Source of the DNA: Leptidea sinapis
Taxonomy: Eukaryota > Arthropoda > Insecta > Lepidoptera > Pieridae
Reading direction: 5' to 3'
Assembly (NCBI RefSeq): GCF_905404315.1
Contig: NC_066265.1
Location: 13,563,501 to 13,627,500, forward strand
Length of the DNA: 64,000 nucleotides
Part shown: one piece after another, positions 46,407 to 56,143 of the stretch
How positions within the stretch are numbered: the first letter of the stretch is position 1
How the letters are laid out: every line of letters starts with the position of its first letter
Position numbers and translations under genes: made by a program
The notes under the pieces: generated by a model
Told to the model about the DNA's origin: nothing
The model's database searches: none
Seen by the model: the letters and a program-made list of their open reading frames with translations, nothing else

Positions 46407-46530
46407 AGATTATGGGTACCACAACGGCACCTTTTTCTGCCGTGAAGGAAAAATGTGTAAGCATTATGGTTTGGTCTGAATGGCACTGTAGCTGTTGTTA
46501 TTACTGGGCAAATGAGGCTTGACATTTTAA
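46407..46530 (+). repeat. SINE-like family A, copy 9 (fragment)
   Basis: Only the middle of the family remains: TATGGGTACCACAACGGCAC to TTACTGGGCAAATGAGGCTT. Confidence 0.6.
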
Positions 46531-48177
46531 TTCAAAAATGTTTTATCCAATAAAGATAATTTAATAGACTCCTATTAAGAAATTGTTCTTCACGGAATGT
46601 TTTTGTCAAATATGGATATCTTTGACCATCCTCGTATTTATAATAGGTACCCCATTCCCGGACCGGGTTTTCTACCCGGCCTGGGTATTGAATGGGGCAG
46701 TTATTGAGTTTTTCGTAGGAAATTTCTCACTAGCACCCCATAGTTTATAAATGTAGATGCTCGCCCCCTATTACGTGGGAATTAAACATAGTGAAACGTG
46801 GGTGGAAAAAATACACCTCTAACCCTTCAGGAATACAGATGTGAAACTGTGTAATGTTATGTAATATAAAATGTAAGTAAAAAATGAATGAATAAATACA
46901 TAGACACAAGCCACATTTCATGTGGTGTGCATACTCCTTAATCATAGATTATTGTTTATGTTTAACTCCATAGGTAGGTGACCTCATTCTGTTTATAAAC
47001 AAAGCTAGGGTTGTCTAAGAAATGAAATTGAAAAATAATATTTTTAATTTCATAGGGAAGTTTTTGTCTTTTTTTAATTATTTGTTAAAACTTAAACATC
47101 ACCATACTATTGCATATGACCCAAATAACGTGCCATTGAAGGGATGTTATACCCTTTCTGGTTCACGTTGCGCATTAATGTGGATAGTGGGATTAAGGCC
47201 AAAAACTTATAAAGATTGTAATTGAAAAGAATTGTAATATTACTAAAATATAAAGTTTTATTAATATTAAGTATAAGCCAGTTTTATCGGGTTCTTGTTA
47301 GCAATTATTATTTTATTCATAGCATAAGGCTACTGCTCGGCAAAAGCCTCCCCTTCTTTTCTCTATTATTCTCAGTTCCCTGTAAAGGCCCACCAATCTC
47401 CAGCTCTCTTTCTCTCGACCCAAATTGATTGATAATGATTTAGAACCAACTGATGATGACTGAATATGTTTAACGAATATCTAAAAAAAATGTTGATGGT
47501 TATTGACCGATCAAAATATAATGATTATTAATTGAGCAAAACTAATGACAATTTGAAGTACCTACATTGTTAAAGTACACTTTTAAATTATTCATCTTAA
47601 CACTAATTTATTCCTATTTATAAAAAAATAATTATATAAAACTTAATGTGGGTTAGTAAAATTAAATAATTAATCAAGTAGGTGCCTGTGACAAATAAAT
47701 TTTAAATTAATAATTTCGTGGAACGTCGTTTTTCTGCGAGAAGTTTGTTAGTTTTCATTAAAAATAATGTTTTTTTTTTGCTTTGAGACATTATTGCAAC
47801 ATCCGTTTGAACTTTCATGGATTACTCAGTTTTTAACAACGTGTTTTTTGTGTAGAATCTTACATAAGAAGCAATTCAAAAGAAGAAGTTAGGTGTGCCT
47901 TCCGGCGTCCGCGTCAGTTTAATAATAACAATAGCGCGCCAAATCGTAAAACAGTTAAGAGGGGACGCTAGCAGCTGTATTCCATACAAACGTATTCCCC
48001 TTTTTTCTCCCTGGATAATGCTTCTAGAGAGAAGATTTTTTGTCAAAAAATCTAGATATGCTAAAGCTATATCTGTACGTTTTGCTTTTTCCAATCAACT
48101 AACGACAAAATAAAATATGACTCTTCAAACATCGTAGTACCTAAATGCCATTTTAATACCGCCCTGCGGGCCTACCA
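46531..48177. other. No gene; weak LINE 3' remnant
   Basis: The segment at 47330-47420 (CTGCTCGGCAAAAGCCTCCC...) resembles LINE 3'-region sequence common in Lepidoptera, by recollection only. Overlapping frames at 47876-48113 on both strands lack motifs. The rest is A+T-rich. Confidence 0.4.
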
Positions 48178-48798
48178 TGAACTTTTATTGCGATTCAATT
48201 GACAACCTAAAAGGAACCGTGTTGTTAATAACTTTAAAAAAATAGTGAAAATATAGAAAAGAAAAATTTTATTGATTAAAGATGAGATGAGAATACTTTA
48301 TTGGACTTTTTTGTAAAACAAAATACTGAAAATAAATACCAAAAATGAAAATACTAAAGACGAGGCAGTAAGGGCCAGTAATAGCCTGTTCGCAAGAACG
48401 AATTACAAAAAAATATACTCTGTGGTCCTGTCAAATCAAACATCAATGGAGGTGCGTTTTACGAAAACACATAAGCAAACATTTAATTTATAATTCAAAG
48501 AACTATATTTATTTATATTACTATTATTTAATAGGTATAAAAAAGTGCTTAATGGCTTATAATTTGACGCAATTGCGCAATTTTAAAATGTAATTTTAGT
48601 ATTTTCTATGAAGAAAACCTCTGAAATCATATCATTTTAGGTTTCGAAACGCAATTTTTTTTCGTTCATTCTTCATAAGCGATCCAAACGCCATTCAGTA
48701 AAAGGCATTTCATGGTACGAATTTTAGTGATTCAGTTTGGGTACCTAAACTGAACTGCATCGGATTCGCATCGCTTATTAAAAGTTGATGGTAGGCCC
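48178..48798. mobile_element. TIR DNA transposon family T, copy 2
   Basis: Ends GGGCCTACCATGAACTTTTA and, on the reverse strand, GGGCCTACCATCAACTTTTA: at least a 20-bp TIR with one mismatch. The interior matches 7080-7440 of copy 1, but the subterminal regions differ. No transposase recognised. Confidence 0.6.
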
Positions 48799-49140
48799 TC
48801 TGCTCAGACGAATACTTAACAATTTTAAAAGGTTTTTAAGAAAAAAGGAAAACGTACCGACACAGACTCGTTCTTCCTGAAAATATTGTATCAAATGTTT
48901 TTGGTAGGTTCAATATTCTAGGGTAAAACAGGGGAATACGAGAGCTCTATTTGATCAAAATTTTGTAGGTAAAATCAGTCTGAACTGCATTTATCCCCAT
49001 CGCACTCTTCGGGGGAAGGCTGGAGGTGAGGGAACTTAAGAGTTATGCACATAATATACTATAGTGAATCCCCCAGATACTATGGGTTTGCTTATCGATT
49101 TAGTAAAATTTATTTAAGGATAATTTTTGTGAATGTGACA
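48799..49140. other. Left flank of Polinton, no feature
   Basis: A+T-rich sequence; nothing recognised. Confidence 0.45.
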
Positions 49141-49146
49141 TGTATT
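49141..49146. repeat. 6-bp target site duplication, left
   Basis: TGTATT, identical to 61808-61813. Six-base duplications are the hallmark of Polinton integration. Confidence 0.85.
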
Positions 49147-49206
49147 AGTAGTAGGGATTCGCCGGTTCTGGCTCACAGTAGTAGGGATTCGCCGGTTCTG
49201 GCTCCT
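49147..49206 (+). repeat. 30-bp tandem duplication at left terminus
   Basis: The unit AGTAGTAGGGATTCGCCGG...GGCTC(AC) occurs at 49147-49176 and 49177-49206; a partial third piece (CTCGATTCTGGCTCAC) follows. Mirrored at 61748-61807. Confidence 0.85.
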
Positions 49207-49429
49207 CGATTCTGGCTCACTTGCTCGTGATGCCTACTAAAAAAAAAAAAAAGAAGTTTGGTGTCAAACTGGGGGTTTTGATGTATTTCCGAGCGATTGC
49301 GCTGATCCGTTTTTCGATATCTCTTATAGTTTCAAAGTTAGCATTTTAAATTAAACAGATCCATAATCATTAATAATCACTGGTCATTTAGCTAATGATT
49401 GGTGAGCGACTCAATGTCTAAATTTCCAT

Positions 49430-49471
49430 GAACGTGATACAGGTAATTTACTAATTACCTCTATCACATTC
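49430..49471. terminator. Hairpin downstream of left protease gene
   Basis: A 19-bp stem with two mismatches (GAACGTGATACAGGTAATT against AATTACCTCTATCACATTC) around a TACT loop, located about 35 bp beyond the protease stop codon. Mirrored at 61483-61524. It could mark transcript ends or act in replication; function is inferred only. Confidence 0.4.
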
Positions 49472-49505
49472 GTTACTACGATTAAAAAGACAGTTTCTGT
49501 ATTTA

Positions 49506-49952
49506 TTATTTATTTTTAAAACATGATTTAAATAAAGTATATAATAAAACATCATTGCAGATTGTATCATTTTCAAAATATTTGATGAAATCATTCAAAC
49601 TCTTCTTATTAAACTTAAAGTATAGATACATTATACAGTACTCGCCACACACTGCGGTATATTCATTCTGTACTCTTGCAGTATTGTAGTTATACATTCT
49701 GCAATTCCTTTGTAAAAACATCAGCTGGAATCCCTGAGGTGGACGACCATATGAATCGAAGTATTGTCCAATACCCTGCTCATCAATGTGTATTGCAACC
49801 CAGTGAGTGCCTGGCTTATTATCACTATCTAAATTGCTGACAATATAACAGGGCGTTACAACATATATCGGCAATCGGTTTGCCGCGTAAACATTATTTT
49901 TAATACTGGGATCGATTTTGTTCAAATAATTCTGTATCTCGATTGTATTCAT
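49506..49952 (-). CDS. PRO: Adenain-like cysteine protease, left TIR copy
   Basis: 148 residues. Catalytic set of the adenovirus protease family (C5/Ulp1 fold): His50 in GTHWVAIH, Asp66 in YFDSYGRP, Gln95 in VQNEY and the nucleophile Cys102 in AVCGEYC. In adenoviruses the enzyme cleaves capsid precursor proteins during particle maturation; in Polintons the same role is presumed. The length is shorter than adenain (~200 aa) but typical of Polinton PRO. The gene lies wholly inside the left TIR and points outward. Its coordinates mirror the right copy exactly and the two proteins are identical. AATAAA overlaps the stop region. Confidence 0.9.
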   Translation of the reverse strand: MNTIEIQNYLNKIDPSIKNNVYAANRLPIYVVTPCYIVSNLDSDNKPGTHWVAIHIDEQGIGQYFDSYGRPPQGFQLMFLQRNCRMYNYNTARVQNEYTAVCGEYCIMYLYFKFNKKSLNDFIKYFENDTICNDVLLYTLFKSCFKNK

Positions 49953-50292
49953 ATTAGTTGAGAACAGGGTCTTGTCAGTTGCGAGGATTGAATAGTTATG
50001 TGGATCATAATAACATAAGCACTCAATAAATAAGGCTTTAATGTATCTTATTCATGTATTTAAAACTTATATGGTTACAATAAAACAAAATATCATTACA
50101 AGCGATTCAAATATAAATCTATGAACATTTGATGAAATTATATTTTCATCAATTTTATTATAATATAAAAGCTGATTGAAAACGAACTTTGTACCTACAT
50201 ACTTACGTAGTCATTAGTACAATCTGGAAATGTTGACTCCATTAAACTATCAATAATTGAACTTATCATTTAAGTGCCATTATGTTTCACCA

Positions 50293-50451
50293 CAATATTT
50301 AAAAACCAGTACTAATCATAAACAAATTTACTTTTACGATATTTTAGTATAAAATGCTAGAACTGTTCAGAAAAATAATCATTGAAGTGGCGTATTCAGT
50401 CAAATTATTATATATTTTGTGTGTTGTGTAATTGTTGAGTGATTTGCTGCA
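50293..50451 (+). promoter_or_regulatory. Candidate promoter region of left gene block
   Basis: Unique DNA between the TIR end and the first plus-strand gene. A TATAAAA lies at 50348-50354 and an insect initiator-like TCAGTC at 50396-50401. Their spacing is longer than usual, so this is only suggestive. Confidence 0.25.
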
Positions 50452-51022
50452 ATGGAGGTAAGTTTTATCTATTATTCACTTTGAAATTAAAAAGTAATAT
50501 CATTTGTTATATTAAGATATGTATGTATAATACTATTCTAAAGCAGTCTTATTGTTGTTGTAGAATGCATTCAACCCAACAATGGAAGAAACTACATATA
50601 AAACATTTTACTATCCATTATCTGAAGATAGTCAGGATTCATTAAAAGTTCCTCAACTTAAATCCTTGAAGAGGGCCAGCTCAAATGAAAATATAGATGC
50701 ATTATTCGAAGTGAAAAAAACAAAACAAAAGAAAATATCATCATCAATATCCAGAGCACATGAGAATGGAAGTATTTACATTACAACTAATGCAGATGAC
50801 GGAAGAAATGCATCACATTTGGTTAAAATAGAAATCTATGATCTCAATAAAATAAAAAACACGCCTGCACAAGAACAATGGAAATACGCTGATTATAGAT
50901 TAAAATATTATACAATCGACAATAATGAAAGTTATAAGGACATAAAAAAGATTTTATACAATGTTACGAAGAAAATTTTAGAAACAGAAAATTATAAGAA
51001 ATATAATTTTAACAATAAGTAG
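50452..51022 (+). CDS. Uncharacterised Polinton protein, spliced
   Basis: A 154-residue product if the first exon is 50452-50457 (Met-Glu), an intron of 106 nt (50458-50563, GTAAGTTT...TTGTTGTAG) is removed and exon 2 runs 50564-51022; reading frame is kept across the junction. Without splicing the first Met is at 50582 (146 residues). The protein has a Lys/Ser-rich N-terminal third (KKTKQKK near residue 44 of the unspliced form), a middle with beta-like pattern (NGSIYITTN) and a C-terminal charged helical region (YKDIKKILYNVTKKILETEN). No catalytic motif or known domain recognised. Being next to the polymerase, it could be a replication accessory or DNA-binding protein. That is inference from position. 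Confidence 0.65.
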
Positions 51023-51135
51023 GTAGCTATGAAGAAATACATAAATATTAGTTCAGTTTAGTTATTAGTTTATTTATTCTCTTATACAAATAATATTATT
51101 ATATTCTCATCATTTGGAAAATTAAACATAACGAT

Positions 51136-54100
51136 ATGGAACTCTGCTTTGTATGTAATGAGGTTGAAAAAATGATCAAGTGAGTTATTTTCTTTGTAAA
51201 TTATTTAGTATTATATTATTGATGAAATGTGGCTAATATCATTCACTTATGTTGTAGTCAACCTGTTCTACAAAGTGGAGGAGGTTTTAAGAGAAGAAGT
51301 GCAGTATTACAAGGCAGTGAAGACAATGATACAAGTACAAAGAGAGGAAGACAAGGGGAACCATCCACATCATCGGGGCTCACCAGTGTGAACGATGAAA
51401 TGGTGAACTGTTCTTTATGTCAAATCTTAATACGGAAAAGATATTATGCAAATCATCTTAGAAGTAACCTCCATAAGAATAACGTAATGCAATTACATAG
51501 TACTTTAAAAAATGTCACAGTACACGAATCGGCTTTTGGTAATAGAATTATCTCATATAAAATAAAGAGTAAATCCAACCAATTACAAACATTCGAAACA
51601 CCAGAAATGTTTTTGAATTCTATTAAAAATGAAATTATTTCACTATTTGAGGAATCTGTTCGATTGCTTACAATTTTTAAAGTTAATTTTATTCTGCACG
51701 CTAATTTTGTTCAAGAAACAAAAAATATTTCTAATGAATTTGAATTTCAAACATGTAGTTATACTGTAATGCAGGGTGAGGATTTAAATTTTTTCTTTTC
51801 GTCCTTATGTGATATGTTGATGACTAAAATTAGCACATTTGAGAAAAAAGATAGTGGTTGGAGTCTTAAGAAAATAAATGCATTAGACATGAATATAAAC
51901 AAATTCAATCCATTACGTGGAAAATCATATATTGAATTACCTAAAGAAATCAAATTAAAAAAAAGTGTTATAAATGTACAAAACTCGGATGATTTATGCT
52001 TTAAATGGGCTTTGCTTTCTGCATTATATCCAGTTACTAAGAACTCTCAGAGAGTTTCATCTTACAGTAAATATTCAAATAAATTAAATTTTGACGGAGT
52101 TACGTTTCCTGTTAAAATGACAGATATACAGAAAGTAGAAAGGTTAAATAATTTAAGTGTAAATGTTTTTGGTCTTGAATACAATTGTAAAAAGAAAGTA
52201 CATGAATTAGTTGGTCCATTGTATTTAACAAAATCACGGAAAATTGTTCATATCAATTTATTATTTATTTCGCACGGAACAATTAATCATTTTTGCTACA
52301 TTAAAAACCTATCGCGTTTAGTAAGTGGTCAAATTTCAAACCATGAACATGCAATCTACATCTGTGACGGTTGTCTTTTACACTTCTCAACAAATGATAA
52401 GTTATCAGCTCATCAATTGAATGATTGTTGTCATATTAAAGTGGAATTGCCTAATACAGAAAAAACTTTAAAAGATTGGTTTGAACAACCAATTTCAAAC
52501 AATGTCTTAAAATTTGATAAATTTAATAAGATGTTACAAATACCCTTTGTTATATACGCGGATTTTGAAGCTTTCCTTAATCCAATTCAGACATGCTTTA
52601 ACGATCCATCAAAACCTTATACAACTAATGTTCACAAACACGAAGTTTATAGTTTTGGGTACTATATTAAATGTTCATATGATGATAGTTTATCAAAATA
52701 TGAAACATATAGTGGTCCTCATTGTACTCATGTCTTTATGAATCAGTTGTATAAAGATTTAGAAGTGATTTGCACAAAAAATTATTTTGTCATAAGTCCA
52801 AAACCTTTGACTTCCAATGATAATGAAATTATTTCACAATGTAAAGACTGCTTTATATGTCAATCTAATTTAAATGGTGAATGTGCATTATACTTTGACT
52901 CGCATACAGGAAATTTTAGAGGAGTTGCACACGAAGTATGTAAGACAAAGTTTAGAATCCCCTATCACATTCCAGTTTTTTTACACAATCTTAGTCAATA
53001 TGACTCTCATTTTATTGTTCATGCATTAAATTCTATTGAAGGGGAAATTGATATTATTCCACAAACGAAAGAAAAGTACATTTCTTTCACAAAAACGATA
53101 AAATTAAATAATCATAAAATTCAATTGAGATTCGTTGATTCGTTTAAATTTTTACCTTGTAGTTTAGACAAACTTGTTCAAAATTTGAAGGAAGAACAAT
53201 TTCAAACATTAAAATATAATTTTCCAAATAATAATGATTTTTTACGTCTTAGAAAAAAAGGAATTTATCCATATGAATTTATGTCATCACATGATTCCTT
53301 AAAACTTTCAGCACTCCCTAGTCGCGATAAATTTTACAATACATTAACCGACACACATATTTCCGATGAAGATTATGAACATGCCAAGGATGTTTGGCAA
53401 CACTTTCATTGTCAAAATATGTCAGATTATTCTGATTTATATCTTAAAACCGATGTTTTACTTTTAACAGATGTGTTTGAAAATTTCCGAGCCTTATGTT
53501 TGCAAACATATGGTCTAGATCCAGCTCATTATTATACAGCACCTGGGTTAAGTTGGGATGCTATGTTAAAATGCACAAAAATTAAATTAGAATTACTTCA
53601 AGACTTTGAACAAATAGCTTTTATTAGATCGGGCATTCGAGGAGGTGTATCTCAATGTAGCAATCGTTATGCCAAAGCTAATAACAAATATATGCGAGAA
53701 TATGATAAAGACACACCAAACTCATTTTTAGCTTATCTTGATGCTAATAACCTTTACGGATGGGCCATGTCTCAATTCCTTCCTACAGGAGGTTTTGAGT
53801 GGGTAGATGTCACAACTAATTTTGATGTCCCTGATGATTATGAATATGGTTTTATTTTGGAAGTAGATCTAGAATATCCTATTGAACTGCATGATTTACA
53901 TTCTGACCTACCCTTATGTCCCGAGAATATATGTATTGGTAATACAAAAGACATAAAATTAGTTCCAAACCTTCGTAATAAAATTAAATATGTGATTCAC
54001 TACAGAAATTTAAAGCAATGTCTGACAATGGGTTTAAAATTACAAAAAATTCATAGAATTTTAAAATTCAAACAATGCGCATGGTTACAATATTATATAG

Positions 54101-54948
54101 ATTTAAATACAAGCATGCGTAAACTAGCCACATCTGATTTCGAAAAAGATTTTTATAAATTAATGAATAACTCAGTGTTTGGAAAAACAATGGAAAATAT
54201 CGAAAAAAGAGTAAATGTAAAATTATTGAGTCATTGGGAAAATCAGGGTAAAATTCTAGGCGCACAAGATTTAATTGCTAAGCCAGAATTCCATAGTTTA
54301 TCTATTTTTAATGAAAATTTGGTTGCAGTTCAATTACGAAAGACGAAATTGTTCCATAATAAACCGATTTATTTGGGATTTTGTATATTGGATATTTCTA
54401 AAACTCTAATGTACGACTTTCACTATAACTATATGTTTAAAAAGTTTCAAAACAAATTAAAATTATTGTACACAGATACTGATAGTTTAATATATCAAAT
54501 TTTTACAGATGATTTTTACAGAGATATAAAACCTGATTTACATTTGCGTTTCGATACCTCTGACTATACAGAAAAAAATATATTTGGCTATCCAAAACTC
54601 AATAAAAAGAAGTTAGGCTACTTTAAAGATGAAAACAATGGTAACATATTTAATGAATTTGTAGGACTTAGATCTAAAATGTATGCATTAGATGTTGAGG
54701 GAAAATTCACAGCTAAAGCTAAGGGGGTTAATAAAAGTGTTACTAAGAATATGAAAATGGAAAATTATAAGACTTGCTTATTTGAAAATAAGAACGAATA
54801 TTGTTCAATGCTTAGATTTAAGTCAATAAAGCATAATATTTTTACTCAAAGAATAAATAAATCTAGTCTGTCATTTAATGATACCAAACGGTACATTTTA
54901 CCAAATAATATTGATACCTTAGCTTGGGGTCATCATAAAATAGAATAA
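51136..54948 (+). CDS. pPolB: Protein-primed family B DNA polymerase, spliced
   Basis: About 1,244 residues with exon 1 at 51136-51179, a 78-nt intron 51180-51257 (GTGAGTTA...GTTGTAG) and exon 2 from 51258; numbering below follows the open frame from 51229. Exonuclease: ExoI IYADFEAF (D445, E447), ExoII LHNLSQYDSHF (D592), ExoIII YLKTD (D742). Polymerase: motif A LDANNLYGW (D838), motif B KLMNNSVFGKT (977-987), motif C YTDTDSL (1081-1087). Two C2H2-like fingers: CSLCQ...H near residue 60-83 and YICDGCLLHF...H near 377-403. Exon 1 adds another CxxC. The long N-terminal region is expected to hold the terminal-protein function. It would copy the element from its TIR ends. No ATG occurs at 51229 (GTG), which supports the splice model. 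Confidence 0.9.
51180..51257 (+). other. Predicted 78-nt intron in the polymerase gene
   Basis: Donor AA|GTGAGT and acceptor TTGTAG|T are canonical; the frame is continuous across them, and no in-frame ATG exists before 51400 otherwise. Confidence 0.65.
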
Positions 54949-55156
54949 ATATTATATTAAATTTTAAGAATAAATTATTATAGTTTTAAAAAACCAAATG
55001 AGAGATTATTGTATTTAGATGTATAAGTTGCGGAGTAAAACATGATGTACTGTATATTGTTTCAATTATAGATTTTTCTGTTTAAATAAATGGTGGTTTA
55101 ATAACAGATTGTTTCATTACTATACTAAACCTTAACACACATAGACGTAGTAGATA
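54949..55156 (+). promoter_or_regulatory. Gap between polymerase and capsid gene block
   Basis: 208 bp. AATAAA signals at 54944-54949, overlapping the polymerase stop, and near 54969 and 55085 could end the polymerase transcript; the remainder must hold the promoter of the rightward block. No TATA box stands out. Confidence 0.35.
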
Positions 55157-55816
55157 ATGCATCATTTCAATCATCCATTCACTGCAATAGTTGCTGGTCC
55201 AAGTGGATGTGGAAAATCAGTTTTCGTAAATAATTTTATAAAATTTTTGAATGATATCTGTGATGCAAATTTTACCCAAATCACCTGGTGCTTTGATGAA
55301 ATGCAGCCTTTATATAATCTCAACCACATTAATTATCTTCAAGGTTTACCTGATTTATCTATGTTTGACGGAAAAAATCCTCAACTTGTAATAATTGATG
55401 ACCTGATGAGGGAATCAGATGGTCGTATTGTTGATATATTCACGAAAGGAAGTCATCATAGAAACTTAAGTGTGTTTTATTTATCTCAAAATTTGTTTCA
55501 TCAAGGTAAAGGACAAAGAGATATATCACTCAACTCAAGTTATATAATATATTTCAAAAATCCTCGAGATAAAACCCAAATTCGATACTTATCTCGTCAA
55601 GTATTCCCTGAAAATCCGAAATATTTGGAAGATTCTTACAGAGATGCTACCAATGAAGCTCATGGTTATTTAATGATTGATTTGAAACAAGAAACAAATG
55701 AATTGTGTCGCGTTAAGACAAAGATATTTCCATCCGATGGATATTGCACTGTTTATGTACCCACAAAAGGGTTTAAATATGGTAAGAATCAAGAAATTTC
55801 GATCATTTATAAATGA
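55157..55816 (+). CDS. ATP: Packaging ATPase, FtsK/HerA family
   Basis: 219 residues, typical of Polinton A32-like ATPases. Walker A GPSGCGKS at residues 14-21 (IVAGPSGCGKSVFVNN), Walker B LVIIDDLM at 77-84, followed by FTKGSHHRNLSVFYLSQNLF, the usual sensor/arginine region, and a YFKNPRDKTQIRYL segment. Relatives pump viral DNA into preformed capsids using ATP. First gene of the compact block; its stop overlaps the start of the next ORF by 4 nt. Confidence 0.9.
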   Translation: MHHFNHPFTAIVAGPSGCGKSVFVNNFIKFLNDICDANFTQITWCFDEMQPLYNLNHINYLQGLPDLSMFDGKNPQLVIIDDLMRESDGRIVDIFTKGSHHRNLSVFYLSQNLFHQGKGQRDISLNSSYIIYFKNPRDKTQIRYLSRQVFPENPKYLEDSYRDATNEAHGYLMIDLKQETNELCRVKTKIFPSDGYCTVYVPTKGFKYGKNQEISIIYK

Positions 55817-56139
55817 TGCATAGACGTTTAAAGACGCATAAAGATTTGTTAATTGCTCTACATAAACTGAAGCCAAAATATCAAAAAGCTTTATTAAAAT
55901 CATGTAATAAAACAGAAATAAATTACATTTGTGAATGTATTCATAACGTACTGCGGGGTAACGTTGAATTGGCCGAGAAAGAAAAATCTAAATTAAAGAA
56001 ATATAAAAATATTCTTCGAAAATTGGTAAGAAAAGGTACGAATAAAATTAGAAAAAATATAATTGTACAAAAAGGAGGTTCATTTCTACCGATAATATTG
56101 GGTTCTATTCTAAGTGAGTTGATTAATTCATTTATTTAA
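55813..56139 (+). CDS. Small basic protein with hydrophobic C-terminus
   Basis: 108 residues, ATGA-overlapped with the ATPase gene. Very basic (KKYKNILRKLVRKGTNKIRK), with a conserved-looking CNKTEINYICECIHNVLRG segment and a final KGGSFLPIILGSILSELINSF, a Gly-Gly followed by a hydrophobic, probably membrane-active or helical tail. Similar small ORFs recur in Polintons from animals (recollection). Candidates are a minor virion or DNA-condensing protein processed by the protease near Gly-Gly, although the site does not fit the adenain consensus exactly. Function unproven. Confidence 0.7.
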   Translation: MMHRRLKTHKDLLIALHKLKPKYQKALLKSCNKTEINYICECIHNVLRGNVELAEKEKSKLKKYKNILRKLVRKGTNKIRKNIIVQKGGSFLPIILGSILSELINSFI

Positions 56140-56143
56140 GAAA

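Larger units (their letters stand above)
49147..50292 (+). repeat. Left terminal inverted repeat, 1,146 bp
   Basis: Starts AGTAGTAGGGATTCGCCGG and ends GTTTCACCA. It matches the reverse complement of 60662-61807 with the same length, so no indel separates them; all the stretches that I compared by eye are identical, including a 14-nt A-run. Contains the left protease gene, a hairpin and a 30-bp terminal tandem duplication. Confidence 0.9.

Noticed and set aside
49045..49230. 61-aa frame across the Polinton left end
   Set aside because: Crosses the insertion boundary and the terminal tandem repeat; chance frame.
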